Counted from the stretch's first letter, positions 9,241 to 22,159 are shown. The stretch is 64,000 nt of DNA from Archangium violaceum (GCF_016887565.1 NZ_CP069396.1:5934001-5998000); one strand, 5' to 3'. Notes: generated from the letters alone by a model not told the origin. Numbers and translations are program-made.

Positions 9241-9598
9241 CAAAACCCCCCTGGTCAAGCCGCGTCCGGGGAGGGCTCTGTCCAGGAGCGCACACCCGGC
9301 CCTTCGCGGGTGCCGGCCGGCTTGGAGGGCAGGCGGCCTTCCGTGAAGGAGAGGGTGGGTGCAGGTGGGACTGGCGAGGACTGCCCCGTGGCTACCCGAG
9401 CAGCGATGACGAGCCACTCGGAGACATTCGAAGGGGTGGCTTCCACCCTCCACGCCGCGTCTCGTCCCGGCTCGATGTTCAAGTACGGACTGTTCAGTAT
9501 CGGGCATGATATTGAATTGTATGTATTAGCAAAGCACATGGCTGGTGCATTGTTTGCTGGTTTTGTTTGTTTTCCCAGGAATGGATGGGAGGATGTTC
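9241..9598. other. Intergenic region without a recognised gene
   Basis: 358 bp between the bfd promoter and the ceramidase gene. The left two thirds are GC-rich and carry a 25 bp stretch (9362-9386) that recurs with three differences at 18152-18176. The last 100 bp are AT-rich (TATTGAATTGTATGTATTAG around 9510) and probably hold the ceramidase promoter. GGGAGG at 9587-9592 is the ceramidase ribosome-binding site. No convincing coding sequence was seen. Confidence 0.5.
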
Positions 9599-11755
9599 AT
9601 GCGCACAATCACAGCCAGAATCCATCGGATTCTTTCCTTGCTGCTCTGGGGATGCCTCGTCTGTGCCCCCGGGTGCTCGGACAGCACCCGGGACAACGGG
9701 GGCAACGGCTCGTCGTCGGAAGGGACGGGCTATCACCGGAACGATCAGGGCATGACCGCCCAAGCCGGTGGCAACGTCTTTCTCATCGGAAGCGGTATCT
9801 ATGACATCACCGGCCCGGCCGGAGAGCTCACGATGATGGGGTTTGCCGTATCGGAACAGAAAACCGCCGGCATCCACATGAGGCTGCGGTCACGGGCTTT
9901 CGTCATCGGCGACGGTACCAGGCGGGTCGTCTTTGTCAGCGCCGACCTGGGCCAACTCTTCCAGATGGTAAAGCTGAAAGTGAGCGAGAAGATCGCGGCC
10001 AATGCCGAGCTCGCGCAATATTACAACACGAAAAACATCCTCCTGTCGGCGACGCATACCCACAGCGGCCCCGGGGGCTATTCGGGGTATTTTCTGTATG
10101 ACGCGACCATCAACGGGTTCGTGAGACAGAATTTCGACGCCATCGTGGACGGCATCTACCAGTCCATCCTGCGCGCCCATGCCAACGTGAAGCCCGGCAA
10201 GATCCTCGTCAACGAAGGGACGCTCGAGGGCGTCGGCGGGAACCGCGCGGTGGAAGCCTACAACAACAACCCCGCGGCGGAGCGGGCCCGGTATGACAGC
10301 ATCACGGACAAGACCATGACGCTTCTGAAGCTCGTCGGCCTCGATGGCGAGGAGATCGGCATGGTGAACTGGTACGCGGTGCACCCGGACAGCATCGGCC
10401 CCGGAAACAGGTTGATCAGCGGCGACAACAAGGGCTGGGCGTCGTACCTCTTCGAGAAGGAAAAGGGGACGGATTACCTGGCGAACAAGACATTCGTGGC
10501 CGCGTTCGCCCAGGCCAACGCCGGCGATGTGACGCCGAATATCGGGTTCGGTCATGCGCCTCCCGATTTGACGTTCGAGAAGAACAAGAGCCTGGAGAAC
10601 GCCGTCCTCAAACAATACAACAAGGCGAAAGAGCTTTACGACGGCGCGACGAGGGAGCTGACCGGCTCGGTGGATTTCCGCCACGAGTGGGTGGATATGA
10701 GGACGCTCTACGTCGCTTCCGCGGGAACCACGACCTGCGCGGCCGGTATGGGGGCCTCCTTCTCGGCCGGCAGCCCGTATGACAATCCGAGCCCCTCGCC
10801 GCTCTTCCCGAACGGGACCACGGTTGACAGCGTGCAGTGGAGCGAGGGCGCCGGCAAGGCGGCGCTCTTCCAACTCCTGGGCGGCGTCTTCGCCTTCGCG
10901 TGGCCGGCGACCACCGACGCGGCGTACAAGCAGTGCCATGCGGAAAAACCGGTGCTGATACCGACTGGCGTGGCGGGCCTCAACATCAACGGTCCGACCA
11001 TGACCCCGCAGATCATGCCCCTCCAGGTATTGAAGATAGGGAATCTGGCCATCGTCGCCGTACCCGCCGAGGTGACCACCATGGCGGGCCGCCGCCTGAA
11101 GGACACGGTGAAGACGGAGCTTGCGAGCGTCGGCGTCGACACGGTGGTCATCGCCGGGCTCTCCAACTCGTACGCGTCATACCTGGCCACCCGGGAGGAG
11201 TACGCCAAGCAGTGGTATGAGGGGGCCTGCACGCAGTTCGGTCCGAACGAGCTGGCCGCCTTTCAGCAGGAATATACCAGGCTGAGCAAGGCCATCGTCA
11301 GCGGCGCCGACGTCGCGGCCGGCCCCACACCCGAGGACGTGACGGGCCAGACGGTCGATATGACCGCGAAGGTGGTGCTGGACGACAAGCCGCTCGACAA
11401 GGACTTCGGGAGCGTGATCACTCAGCCGGCCGCGAGCTATGCGAGGGGAAGCCTGGTGACCGTGCAGTACTGGGGCGGGCATCCGAACAACAATCTCCAG
11501 ACGCAGGGATCGTTCCTGGCGGTCGAAAAGCTGGTGAACGGCGCATGGGTCGCGATCGCGTGGGACTGGGACCCGGAAACGACATACAGGTGGGAACGGA
11601 GCGGAATCTCCTATTCCAAGATAACGATTACCTGGGACACGAGAAACGCCGCGGCCGGGACATACCGCATACGCCACAAGGGCCACTGGAAATCTGGATG
11701 GACCGGGCAGATAAGCCCCTATGAAGGGGTTTCGGAGCCATTCACGGTGCTGTAA
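9599..11755 (+). CDS. Neutral/alkaline ceramidase family protein, secreted lipoprotein-like
   Basis: 718 residues. The family hydrolyses the amide bond of ceramide to sphingosine and fatty acid. Seen: a signal peptide with APGC lipobox; ATHTHSGPGG at about 151-160 with the zinc-ligand His pair (His153, His155); the second His/Glu region NWYAVHPDS; AGDVTPN at 307-313; and a C-terminal immunoglobulin-like domain (VTVQYWGGHPNNNL). In characterised ceramidases the hexapeptide is GDVSPN with Ser as nucleophile; here Thr312 takes that place. Start 9599 is preferred over ATG 9593 because GGGAGG is then spaced by 6 nt. Slightly lower GC than neighbouring genes hints at separate ancestry. The substrate could be host or prey sphingolipid, or the bacterium's own (inference). 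Confidence 0.88.
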   Translation: MRTITARIHRILSLLLWGCLVCAPGCSDSTRDNGGNGSSSEGTGYHRNDQGMTAQAGGNVFLIGSGIYDITGPAGELTMMGFAVSEQKTAGIHMRLRSRAFVIGDGTRRVVFVSADLGQLFQMVKLKVSEKIAANAELAQYYNTKNILLSATHTHSGPGGYSGYFLYDATINGFVRQNFDAIVDGIYQSILRAHANVKPGKILVNEGTLEGVGGNRAVEAYNNNPAAERARYDSITDKTMTLLKLVGLDGEEIGMVNWYAVHPDSIGPGNRLISGDNKGWASYLFEKEKGTDYLANKTFVAAFAQANAGDVTPNIGFGHAPPDLTFEKNKSLENAVLKQYNKAKELYDGATRELTGSVDFRHEWVDMRTLYVASAGTTTCAAGMGASFSAGSPYDNPSPSPLFPNGTTVDSVQWSEGAGKAALFQLLGGVFAFAWPATTDAAYKQCHAEKPVLIPTGVAGLNINGPTMTPQIMPLQVLKIGNLAIVAVPAEVTTMAGRRLKDTVKTELASVGVDTVVIAGLSNSYASYLATREEYAKQWYEGACTQFGPNELAAFQQEYTRLSKAIVSGADVAAGPTPEDVTGQTVDMTAKVVLDDKPLDKDFGSVITQPAASYARGSLVTVQYWGGHPNNNLQTQGSFLAVEKLVNGAWVAIAWDWDPETTYRWERSGISYSKITITWDTRNAAAGTYRIRHKGHWKSGWTGQISPYEGVSEPFTVL

Positions 11756-11786
11756 GCGCCCGCACGATGTCTTCGGTGACTATTCA

Positions 11787-11833
11787 CTCCCTCTTTCGGG
11801 TGATTTCCAACAAGGCCAGACGTTCTACTTTGA
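11787..11833 (+). promoter_or_regulatory. Promoter candidate with conserved upstream element, shared with 54953-55021
   Basis: CTCCCTCTTTCGGGTGA (11787-11803) is identical over 17 bp to 54953-54969. It is followed by TTTCCA (11804-11809), a 16 bp spacer and TACTTT (11826-11831), the same -35/-10 layout as the second site. Transcription would begin near 11838, which supports a translation start downstream of that point for the ricin-cytochrome gene. Confidence 0.55.
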
Positions 11834-11861
11834 TTGGGTGATCGGGACATCAGATGGTTCC

Positions 11862-14800
11862 TTGAAAGACCACTTCCACCTCCTGCGCGGAGTGGTCGTG
11901 CTGACGGTCGTGGGCTTGCTGGCGGCATGTGGAGACCGTGGCGACCCGGGAGTGGCGAAGGCGAACCCCGAAGCCGCGATGTCCGGAAGCGGCCCCCGCC
12001 CGGCCGCCATGCGCACGGCCGATGCCGCTCCCGCGCTGCCCGCCGGCCGCTACGTGCTCGTGAGTGCTCTGAGCGGCAAGTGTGTGGAGGCAGTCCCCGG
12101 CACCACTGACGGAGGGAGGATCCAGCAAGCCACCTGCGTCAACGGCCCGAATCAGACCTTCGAGGTGATCCGAGAAGCCGACGGAGGCTACAAGTTCGTC
12201 AACGTGGGCACCGGTCGCGTGCTCGACCTGAACGGCGGCTCCACCGCGGACGGTGCCGTCATCCAACAGTGGAGCGATAACGGCTCCAGTGCCCAGCGCT
12301 TCCTGCTGCGACGCGAACAGGGCAATCTCCACAGCCTGGTCAACGTGGGCAGCCGCAAATGCGTGGCCATCGAAGGCGGCTCCAGCACCGAGGGGGCCGG
12401 TCTGCGGCAGGCCAGTTGCGACAGTCAGGCGCCGCAGCACTTCCTGCTCCATCCCCGAAGCGGCGACAGCCGGGGCCCGCTGGCCGTGGGCCAGTACAGC
12501 CTGCGTTCGGTGAGCTCCAACCTGTGCCTGGAGGTCGCCGGCGCCAGCACGGCCGATGGAACCCAGGTCCAGCAAGCCAACTGCGACAACGTGGCGCATC
12601 AGCACTTCGAGGTTCTGCCCTCGGCGGATGGCACCTACCAGTTGCGTGGCGTCCACAGTGACAAGCCGCTGGACGTGCGCGGGAACACCCCGGTCAATGG
12701 CGAGCCGCTTCAGCAGTGGAGCGACACCGGTGGGCCCAACCAACGCTTCAGGGTGACCCCCGTGGGAGAGGCCTACCAGCTCGAGGCTTCGCACAGCGGC
12801 AAGTGCATGGACGTGAAGGGCATGAGCCAGGAGGTGGGCGGGCAGATCATCCAGTGGGATTGCAACGGCCAGTCCAACCAGCAGTGGCGGCTGGAGGCCG
12901 CGACGCAATCGGCGCCCACCGGCTCCGCCAATCTGCTCGAGCTCCCACTCGAGGTGCTGAGCGATGGCTCCCCTTCGATCCCGGCGATCTCCGAGGCCAG
13001 CCTTCACGTTGACTCCAGCAAGCTCGGCGCCGTGAGCCAGCTGTGGTGGGTGTGCCACCGCTGCGCCTTCTTTGGCGCCCCCGAGTTCGAAGCGACGAGC
13101 CAGCCGCCCACCCGGATCAAGGCCAGTGTGCGCGTGCTCGGAGGCGTCAGCCCGGACCAGGCCGACGGCATCCCCTGGATCGACATCACGGACGCCACCG
13201 TGAAGCTGGCCGATGTGGAACGTGTCCAGGGCGGTCTGACCCGAGGCGGGTTCTACACCACGCGCATGAGCCTCGAGCTCGATGCCACCACCCGGGCGAG
13301 GCTCGTGGCCGCGCCTGGGGCAAACCTCATCCAGTTCCGTTTCAACGGGACCGATGGCGAGTCCAATGGCTACCGCGTCCTCGACCTCCAGCTGCGAGAC
13401 GCCCAGGGCACCAGCCTGGCCAGCAACCCCGTGCGGTTCGCCGACATCCAGGTCGAGAAGGTGGCCGGCCAGACCTGGAGTGCCGATGTCACGGCGGGCG
13501 AGGCGCTCTGGTATGGCCAGGGCAAGCTCCTCAAGAGCAGTATCGTCAGACGCGGCATCAAGGCCGCCTGCTCCTCCTGCCACGCGAGCGATGGGCGGGA
13601 TCTGCAGTACTTCAACTACTCCAACAACGCCATCGTGCAGCGCTCGCGCTTCCACGGCCTGAGCGATGCACAAGGCAGACAGATCGTCGCCTACCTTCGC
13701 TACAGTCAGCGGAACGTGCCCCACGTGCCCCAGGCCTCGCCGTGGAACCCACCGTACCAACCCGGCCCGGGGCTGGACGGCAGACCCATCATCGAATGGG
13801 CCGCCGGAGCGGGCCTGGGCGCCGTGCTCGAGACCCCCACCCAGGCCGTCCAGGCCCTCTTTGGAAAGCCGCTGGGCTCCCAGCCACTCAACCTGAGTCA
13901 GGCGGACGTCGATGCCGTGATGAACGCCAACGCCACCCTGAACGCACGGGAAGTCGCGATGCCGTTGCAGTATCCCGACTGGAACGCCTGGCTGCCCACG
14001 ATCCATCCGCTCGACGTATGGCCCACGGGGGCCAGCAGCGCCGGTTCCTTCGAGAACGGAGCCCAGTGGTCGCAAAGCAGCCGCACCCATCCCAAGGCCA
14101 GTGCGGACCAGATCGAGGCGTGGCTCGAGGCCCACAAGAATCCCAACGGGCAGTATGGGGACTGGAGCCATCTGACCCCGAGCGAGCGCAACGAGGCGCA
14201 GGGTTACTTCAGCGCCTTTGGCTGGGAGGCCTACCGCTTCCTGGGCGGGGGCCGCGGCAATCACATCGCCAGCTCCGGCGAGTACGGTGCACAGGTCGGT
14301 GCCCGTCTCCTGGCCGCGCGCGCCGCCAGCTCCACGACGGACAGTGATCCGGCGTCCTTCACCACCAATGCCTTCATCGAGCGCGCCGTCATGAGCATGC
14401 TCCACTGGAACGTCATCAAACAGTGGGAGTGGGCCCACACCCATGGGCTCGAAGGCAATCAGCAGTGGTTCATTGGCGACTTCAACGCCGCCACCCGGAC
14501 CTGGAGAGGCCGGGGTGAAGTGCGAGGCTGGCCCTTCAACACGGTGAGCGTGTTCTTCCTGGCTCCGCACATGCTCTACCAGGCAGACGAGACCTCCACG
14601 GGCAAGGTCACCCGGGAGTGGTACCTGGCCTGGGAGCGCTCCAACATCGTGGGCTCGTACTACCGGACCAACGCGTGGTACCAGATGCAGGTCTCCATCA
14701 ACCCGGGCGCCCAGGGCGATTGGGTGAACTTCTCGGTGGACTGGCCCTATCTGACCGGCTTCGACGAGCTCCTGTCGGCGAGCGTGGGCACCTCGACACC

Positions 14801-15374
14801 CGCGCACGCGAACGCGGCCTTCCTGAGTGACATCCGGCTGCTGCAGGCCCGCATCAAGTCGGCCCAGTACGTCAACAACGACATCCCGCTCTACGTGCCG
14901 ACCCAGACCGGCAGCCTCATAGACAACCGCGGACGCTTCGGCCGGGCGCAGACCCTGAAGCACCTGACTCCCACCAACTTCATGGATCAGGCGACGACCC
15001 AGGGCACCAGCAAGACGCCCTTCAGCAAGCTCGAACAACTCCAACCGGGCCTGTACCTGAAGGTGCTCAACGGGGCGATCAACCAGTTCAATGTCCTGTA
15101 CACCGACACCGAGCCCGCGAACTGGCGGCGTTGCGATCCGGCCAACACGGAGCTGGGAGAGAGCGAGCCGTATGCCGGGTTCGCGTTCTGTGTGGACCAG
15201 ACCCGCAAGCCCCTGGCGCAGCCACAACCGGGCAGCTTCGTGATGAACGCGGTGAACGGAAGGGTCACGGCCGAGCAGTCGCAGCAGTATGGCGTTTGGA
15301 AGGCCACGCAGCTGGGTGCCGATGCGCAGCGCATCCAGAAGTGGCGCGAGTGGACCTCGCGTCTCTGGCCTTGA
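11862..15374 (+). CDS. Giant lipoprotein: two ricin-type lectin domains plus c-type cytochrome module
   Basis: About 1170 residues. Order: lipoprotein signal (VVGLLAAC lipobox at about 16-23), two ricin B-type beta-trefoils (about 60-190 and 207-344, repeated QxW-like QQWS/HQHFE/NQQW motifs and conserved C...QxC pairs), a beta-rich linker, a single haem c motif CSSCH (570-574, nt 13569-13583), and about 600 residues of unrecognised sequence rich in Trp and aromatic residues. It is probably an outer-membrane or surface protein that binds glycans and carries a covalently attached haem; the reaction is unknown. No ATG fits. TTG 11862 is chosen because it begins the signal peptide and lies downstream of the predicted transcription start; GTG 11838 is the alternative. 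An alpha/beta hydrolase gene follows after 26 bp. The 3' three fifths are duplicated at 25449. Confidence 0.72.
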   Translation: MKDHFHLLRGVVVLTVVGLLAACGDRGDPGVAKANPEAAMSGSGPRPAAMRTADAAPALPAGRYVLVSALSGKCVEAVPGTTDGGRIQQATCVNGPNQTFEVIREADGGYKFVNVGTGRVLDLNGGSTADGAVIQQWSDNGSSAQRFLLRREQGNLHSLVNVGSRKCVAIEGGSSTEGAGLRQASCDSQAPQHFLLHPRSGDSRGPLAVGQYSLRSVSSNLCLEVAGASTADGTQVQQANCDNVAHQHFEVLPSADGTYQLRGVHSDKPLDVRGNTPVNGEPLQQWSDTGGPNQRFRVTPVGEAYQLEASHSGKCMDVKGMSQEVGGQIIQWDCNGQSNQQWRLEAATQSAPTGSANLLELPLEVLSDGSPSIPAISEASLHVDSSKLGAVSQLWWVCHRCAFFGAPEFEATSQPPTRIKASVRVLGGVSPDQADGIPWIDITDATVKLADVERVQGGLTRGGFYTTRMSLELDATTRARLVAAPGANLIQFRFNGTDGESNGYRVLDLQLRDAQGTSLASNPVRFADIQVEKVAGQTWSADVTAGEALWYGQGKLLKSSIVRRGIKAACSSCHASDGRDLQYFNYSNNAIVQRSRFHGLSDAQGRQIVAYLRYSQRNVPHVPQASPWNPPYQPGPGLDGRPIIEWAAGAGLGAVLETPTQAVQALFGKPLGSQPLNLSQADVDAVMNANATLNAREVAMPLQYPDWNAWLPTIHPLDVWPTGASSAGSFENGAQWSQSSRTHPKASADQIEAWLEAHKNPNGQYGDWSHLTPSERNEAQGYFSAFGWEAYRFLGGGRGNHIASSGEYGAQVGARLLAARAASSTTDSDPASFTTNAFIERAVMSMLHWNVIKQWEWAHTHGLEGNQQWFIGDFNAATRTWRGRGEVRGWPFNTVSVFFLAPHMLYQADETSTGKVTREWYLAWERSNIVGSYYRTNAWYQMQVSINPGAQGDWVNFSVDWPYLTGFDELLSASVGTSTPAHANAAFLSDIRLLQARIKSAQYVNNDIPLYVPTQTGSLIDNRGRFGRAQTLKHLTPTNFMDQATTQGTSKTPFSKLEQLQPGLYLKVLNGAINQFNVLYTDTEPANWRRCDPANTELGESEPYAGFAFCVDQTRKPLAQPQPGSFVMNAVNGRVTAEQSQQYGVWKATQLGADAQRIQKWREWTSRLWP

Positions 15375-16270
15375 ACCAAGAGCGGCCCAAGGAGAACACG
15401 ATGAGCACCTTCACCACTGCCGACGGATGCAACCTGGACTACCACATCGCTGGCTCGAGCCAGCGCACCCTGGTGCTGCTGCACGGCTGGTCGCAGTCGC
15501 GTGCGATGTTCGACCGGGTGATTCCCTTGCTGGCCAGGCACTACCGTGTCCTCAGCTACGACCAGCGTGGCCACGGGGAATCCGGCCACCCCACGCACGG
15601 CGCCCGCATCGCCCGGCTCGCGCGCGACCTCGATGAGCTCCTGACGCACCTCGGTATCGAGCAGGCGGACCTCGCGGGCCACTCCATGGGGGCGTCGGTG
15701 CTGTGGAGCTACCTCGACCTGTTCGGCTCCGCGAAGGTGGCTTCGCTCATCATCATCGACCAGCCCAGCGCCTGCACCGTCCTGCCCTGGTTGAACAAGA
15801 CCGAGGCGGCTCAAGTGGGTGCCATCCTGGACTTCCCCGGTGCCGAGGCCTTCTGCAAGGGGATTGTCGGTCCCGACGCGGCGGCCGTGCGGCGCAACTT
15901 CCTCGTCTCCATGCTCACCAGGCAGATCTCCGACGAGGATCTGGCGTGGCTCTACCAGGAGAACCTCAAGCTCGACGGCGACTTTGGCTCGCGGCTGCTG
16001 CTGGATCACATCATGCAGGACTGGCGTGACGTGCTGCCACGCATCGACGTGCCGACGCTGGTGATCGCCGGAGAGGTCAGCCACGTCAACCCGGCATCGC
16101 AGAAGTGGAGCGCCGAGCAGATCCCCGGTGCCCGGCTGCGCACCTTCACCGCCGAGGAGGGGGGCTCGCACTTCCCGTTCTTCGAGCGGCCGGAGCCCTT
16201 CGCCGCCGCCCTGTGCTCCTTCCTCGACGCCTGGTCGGCGCCGCGGGCCCGGGCAGCCTCCGTCTCCTGA
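12875..16270 (+). repeat. Duplicated cassette, copy 1 (3396 bp)
   Basis: This block recurs in the same orientation at 25449-28354. The two are nearly identical apart from scattered substitutions and one 490 bp gap; the length difference (3396 against 2906) is fully explained by that gap. The left edge falls inside the second ricin domain and the right edge at the hydrolase stop. Confidence 0.93.
15401..16270 (+). CDS. Alpha/beta hydrolase (cassette copy 1)
   Basis: 289 residues with no signal peptide. Canonical fold: LLHGWSQS oxyanion loop, YDQRGHGESGHP, nucleophile elbow GHSMGA (Ser about residue 100), acid region VPTLVIAGEVSHVNP, and the C-terminal His in GGSHFPFFERPEPF. It resembles haloperoxidase-type or lactone/ester hydrolases of the non-haem chloroperoxidase group. 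AAGGAGAA sits 5 nt before ATG. The 26 bp gap to the ricin-cytochrome gene, conserved in both cassette copies, indicates a two-gene operon. It converges with the propeller-like gene at 16295. Confidence 0.88.
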   Translation: MSTFTTADGCNLDYHIAGSSQRTLVLLHGWSQSRAMFDRVIPLLARHYRVLSYDQRGHGESGHPTHGARIARLARDLDELLTHLGIEQADLAGHSMGASVLWSYLDLFGSAKVASLIIIDQPSACTVLPWLNKTEAAQVGAILDFPGAEAFCKGIVGPDAAAVRRNFLVSMLTRQISDEDLAWLYQENLKLDGDFGSRLLLDHIMQDWRDVLPRIDVPTLVIAGEVSHVNPASQKWSAEQIPGARLRTFTAEEGGSHFPFFERPEPFAAALCSFLDAWSAPRARAASVS

Positions 16271-16294
16271 CCCCCAACGGCGCCCCGGTGGTTG

Positions 16295-17293
16295 CTACGC
16301 GCTGAAGCGGACGACCTCGATGCCCTTGTCCGTCCCCACGGCGAAGCGGCGCCCGACGGGGTCCAGCGCGAGCGGCGGGAGGGGGTCGAGGTGGTGGATG
16401 ATGCTGCTGGACTGCTGACCCGTGGCGAGCCCGGGCCAGCTCTCCAGGACCCGGCCGGTCGTGAGCTCGATGAGCTTGGGGTGCTCGTAGAAGCCCACCG
16501 CGTGGTCCTCCATCACCATCAGGGTCCCCACGGGCTGCTCCAGGGGCGCCAGGGACAGGAAGCGGCGCTCGGTGAGCGAGTAGACCCCGAGGCGCACGGC
16601 GCTCTCCGGCTGTCCGTCTCCGACGGGGGTCTCGTTCCCGTCCAGGCCGGAGCAGTTGAGGACGAGCGTATCCCGCGCTCCGAAGGCCGCCGAGTGGACC
16701 TCGAGGAATGAATCCCCCCGCACGAGATCCTGGAACTGGTCCAACGACTCGGGCCGCTCGAGCGCCTGGGCCACGTCGAAGACATACGCCGCGTCCACCG
16801 GATGCCAGATCCACCCGGCGCTGAGCAGGTAGCGCCCATCACGGCTGAATTGGAGCCGGGAGTGGAAGAAGTCAGGCGATTCGCTCTCCCGGCGGGTGAG
16901 CCGTTGCCCGGTCTCGGCGTCCTCGAGCTCCAGGCGGCAATACTCCTCGGGACAGTGGGCCAGGAGCGTGCGGCCACTCGGCAGGGTCTGGAGCGCGATG
17001 GGGTATTCGTAGACATCCGCGTGGTAGTAGCTGCGGTTGAGCTCGCGCACCTGCCGTCCATCGCGCAGCAGGACCGCCTTGGTGCCGAGCTTCTCGTAGA
17101 AGACGGCGTACCGGCCATCCTGGGACATCACGGCGGCGTCGAAGCGGTAGCCATGGCGGATGTACGGATCGACGATCCTCCCATCCAGTGCATGGCGGAT
17201 ACCGCCGGAGACCCAATCGACGAGCTCCTCACCACTCCAGCAGAGGGATTCGGGAGGGGAGGGGGTCGGAAGGAAGAGACGTTCAGCTTTCAT
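16295..17293 (-). CDS. Propeller-like (WD40/TolB-type) protein, paralogue of 61371-62351
   Basis: 332 residues, cytosolic by lack of signal. Repeated blade-like motifs SQDGRYAVFYE, SRDGRYLLSAGW and DPVGRRFAVGTDKG suggest a small WD40/PD40-type beta-propeller. Function is unknown; such proteins bind partners or monitor state. The protein is colinear throughout with the one at 61371 (shared FLPTxxxPxSLCWSG start and GTxKGIEVVRF end), so the pair are recent paralogues. Start 17293 is chosen by alignment of that N-terminus. It converges with the hydrolase after 24 bp. Confidence 0.75.
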   Translation of the reverse strand: MKAERLFLPTPSPPESLCWSGEELVDWVSGGIRHALDGRIVDPYIRHGYRFDAAVMSQDGRYAVFYEKLGTKAVLLRDGRQVRELNRSYYHADVYEYPIALQTLPSGRTLLAHCPEEYCRLELEDAETGQRLTRRESESPDFFHSRLQFSRDGRYLLSAGWIWHPVDAAYVFDVAQALERPESLDQFQDLVRGDSFLEVHSAAFGARDTLVLNCSGLDGNETPVGDGQPESAVRLGVYSLTERRFLSLAPLEQPVGTLMVMEDHAVGFYEHPKLIELTTGRVLESWPGLATGQQSSSIIHHLDPLPPLALDPVGRRFAVGTDKGIEVVRFSA

Positions 17294-17365
17294 GGACCCC
17301 GGGACGCAGGGGCCCCGGGGAACCTGACAGGCTTTCCTGGGCCGCGCGTCCATGTCCTCCTCCTG

Positions 17366-17383
17366 GAATAGGATGGGGCCATG
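17366..17383 (+). repeat. 18 bp repeat, also at the right edge of cassette copy 2
   Basis: GAATAGGATGGGGCCATG occurs here and at 28353-28370, exactly where the duplicated cassette copy 2 ends. Here it lies 1.1 kb beyond the end of copy 1. Confidence 0.8.
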
Positions 17384-17499
17384 TCCAGCGGAAGCGGCTC
17401 GATTGTGAGGCCCTGCCCGGTCACCGCGGTGGTGGTGAACAGGGAGTTGTAGATGGCCTCCTCGGTGGCCTCGATGACAGCCTGAAAGAGCGGCGTCAT
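17384..17499 (-). pseudogene. C-terminal fragment of a P1/DmpA-type aminopeptidase
   Basis: On the minus strand MTPLFQAVIEATEEAIYNSL and the following residues (TTTAVTGQGLTIEPLPLD) match the conserved tail of P1 family (S58, DmpA/BapA) beta-aminopeptidases as I know them. The upstream part of the enzyme, including the autocleavage and catalytic region, is absent, and the fragment is interrupted by an apparent transposase relic. It is a gene remnant and not a functional peptidase. Confidence 0.55.
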
Positions 17500-17770
17500 G
17501 TCTTCTGCGGGAGGTGCTTTGGGCAGGCGCGGGTGGGAGTACCGGCGGAGGCAGCCGGAGGGGACGGTGCTGTACGAGGCGGTGAGGGACAACCTCGCCA
17601 CGCTGCTGGCGGACGTGTTGCTCTTCGTGAGGTGTGGAGGCAGGCGGAGTTTATTGGCGTACGTGAAGGAAGGGCGTGGAGTGCGAGCGATACTGGAGCA
17701 CCTGGGCTTGCTCACGGCAGGTGTGAACCTGGCCCGGGTGCAAGAGTCAACCCAGGCCGCGTGGTGTTGA
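17498..17770 (+). pseudogene. IS91-like transposase relic with internal deletion
   Basis: The 90-residue frame joins an N-terminal piece (WEYRRRQPEGTVLYEAVRDN, as at the start of IS91-type transposases) directly to a C-terminal piece (CGGRRSLLAYVKEGRGVRAI...LEHLGL), the usual end of that family. The whole catalytic centre is missing, so this is an inactive scar. Family naming is from recalled motifs; a protein search would settle it. Confidence 0.5.
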
Positions 17771-18396
17771 GGCTTACGCCACCATAGAGCCAACAGGCCC
17801 AGTTCCTACCGCGCCCCCCATGGGAGGTCGGCCTGGGCAGGCGTGTTCCTCAAAGGGCTGCGCGGCCTCTCCACCGACCGGGCTCACTGCTCGAGCGGCC
17901 CCTGCCAGCGGCCCTCCTCGGCCCCTCCGCTCCAGCCCTCACCCTCAACACGGCCCTCTACAGGGGCCCTGGTGAGGGCGGCGCGGGAGCGGAGAGGGAT
18001 GGGAGGGCCCCTGACGGGTACCAGGAGGGCTGTGCGCCGGGCCGGAGGAGAGGCGGTGCAGCCTGCTTTGGGCACACGCCGGCCCAGTCCACTCGCGGCG
18101 TCTGCTCCTTCCTGGCTGCTGCCTCAGGTGGCCTGGAGCGAATCCACACGACAGGCGGAACTGGCGAAGACTGCCCATGGACTCGAAAGACCAGGGCTTT
18201 TGGTCGGTGGCCATCTGAATGCTGGGGGGAACGAGGCAGGAGGTCCCAGATGGAGACGGGCTGGAGACCCAGAAGGACTCCAGTCCGTCACTCAACGATT
18301 CCGATTGCTGAGAGGGTCGGGGAGAAGAGTAGGGGTTGGTGGGCTTCCACGCCCGTAGCCGGTCGGCCGCTTCATTTCGCTATGATCCCGACCAAC
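17771..18396. other. Degenerate intergenic region with possible transposase fragment
   Basis: No intact gene was seen in this 626 bp. On the minus strand around 18070-18120 the peptide RKEQTPRVDWAG resembles KERTLRLDWAG encoded on the plus strand near 25322-25354. Both look like the linker motif of IS91-type transposases. The stretch 18152-18176 also recurs at 9362-9386. The region appears to be accumulated debris. The kinase promoter must lie in its right part. Confidence 0.45.
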
Positions 18397-22104
<3,708 letters not shown>

Positions 22105-22142
22105 CTCCAGGAGCTGTCACTCTCGACCGGCTGAGCGCTCGG

Positions 22143-22159
22143 CTCCCGGAGCCCGGGAG
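22143..22159. terminator. Hairpin between convergent genes
   Basis: CTCCCGG-AGC-CCGGGAG forms a perfect 7 bp stem with a 3-base loop, placed between the kinase stop and the convergent hypothetical gene. There is no T-tract, so it would be a weak intrinsic terminator. Confidence 0.4.

Noticed and set aside
11850-15227. 1125-residue minus-strand open frame opposite the ricin-cytochrome gene
   Set aside because: Mirror of a high-GC coding strand: Arg/Ala/Gly/His-rich text with no domain and no upstream start signals.
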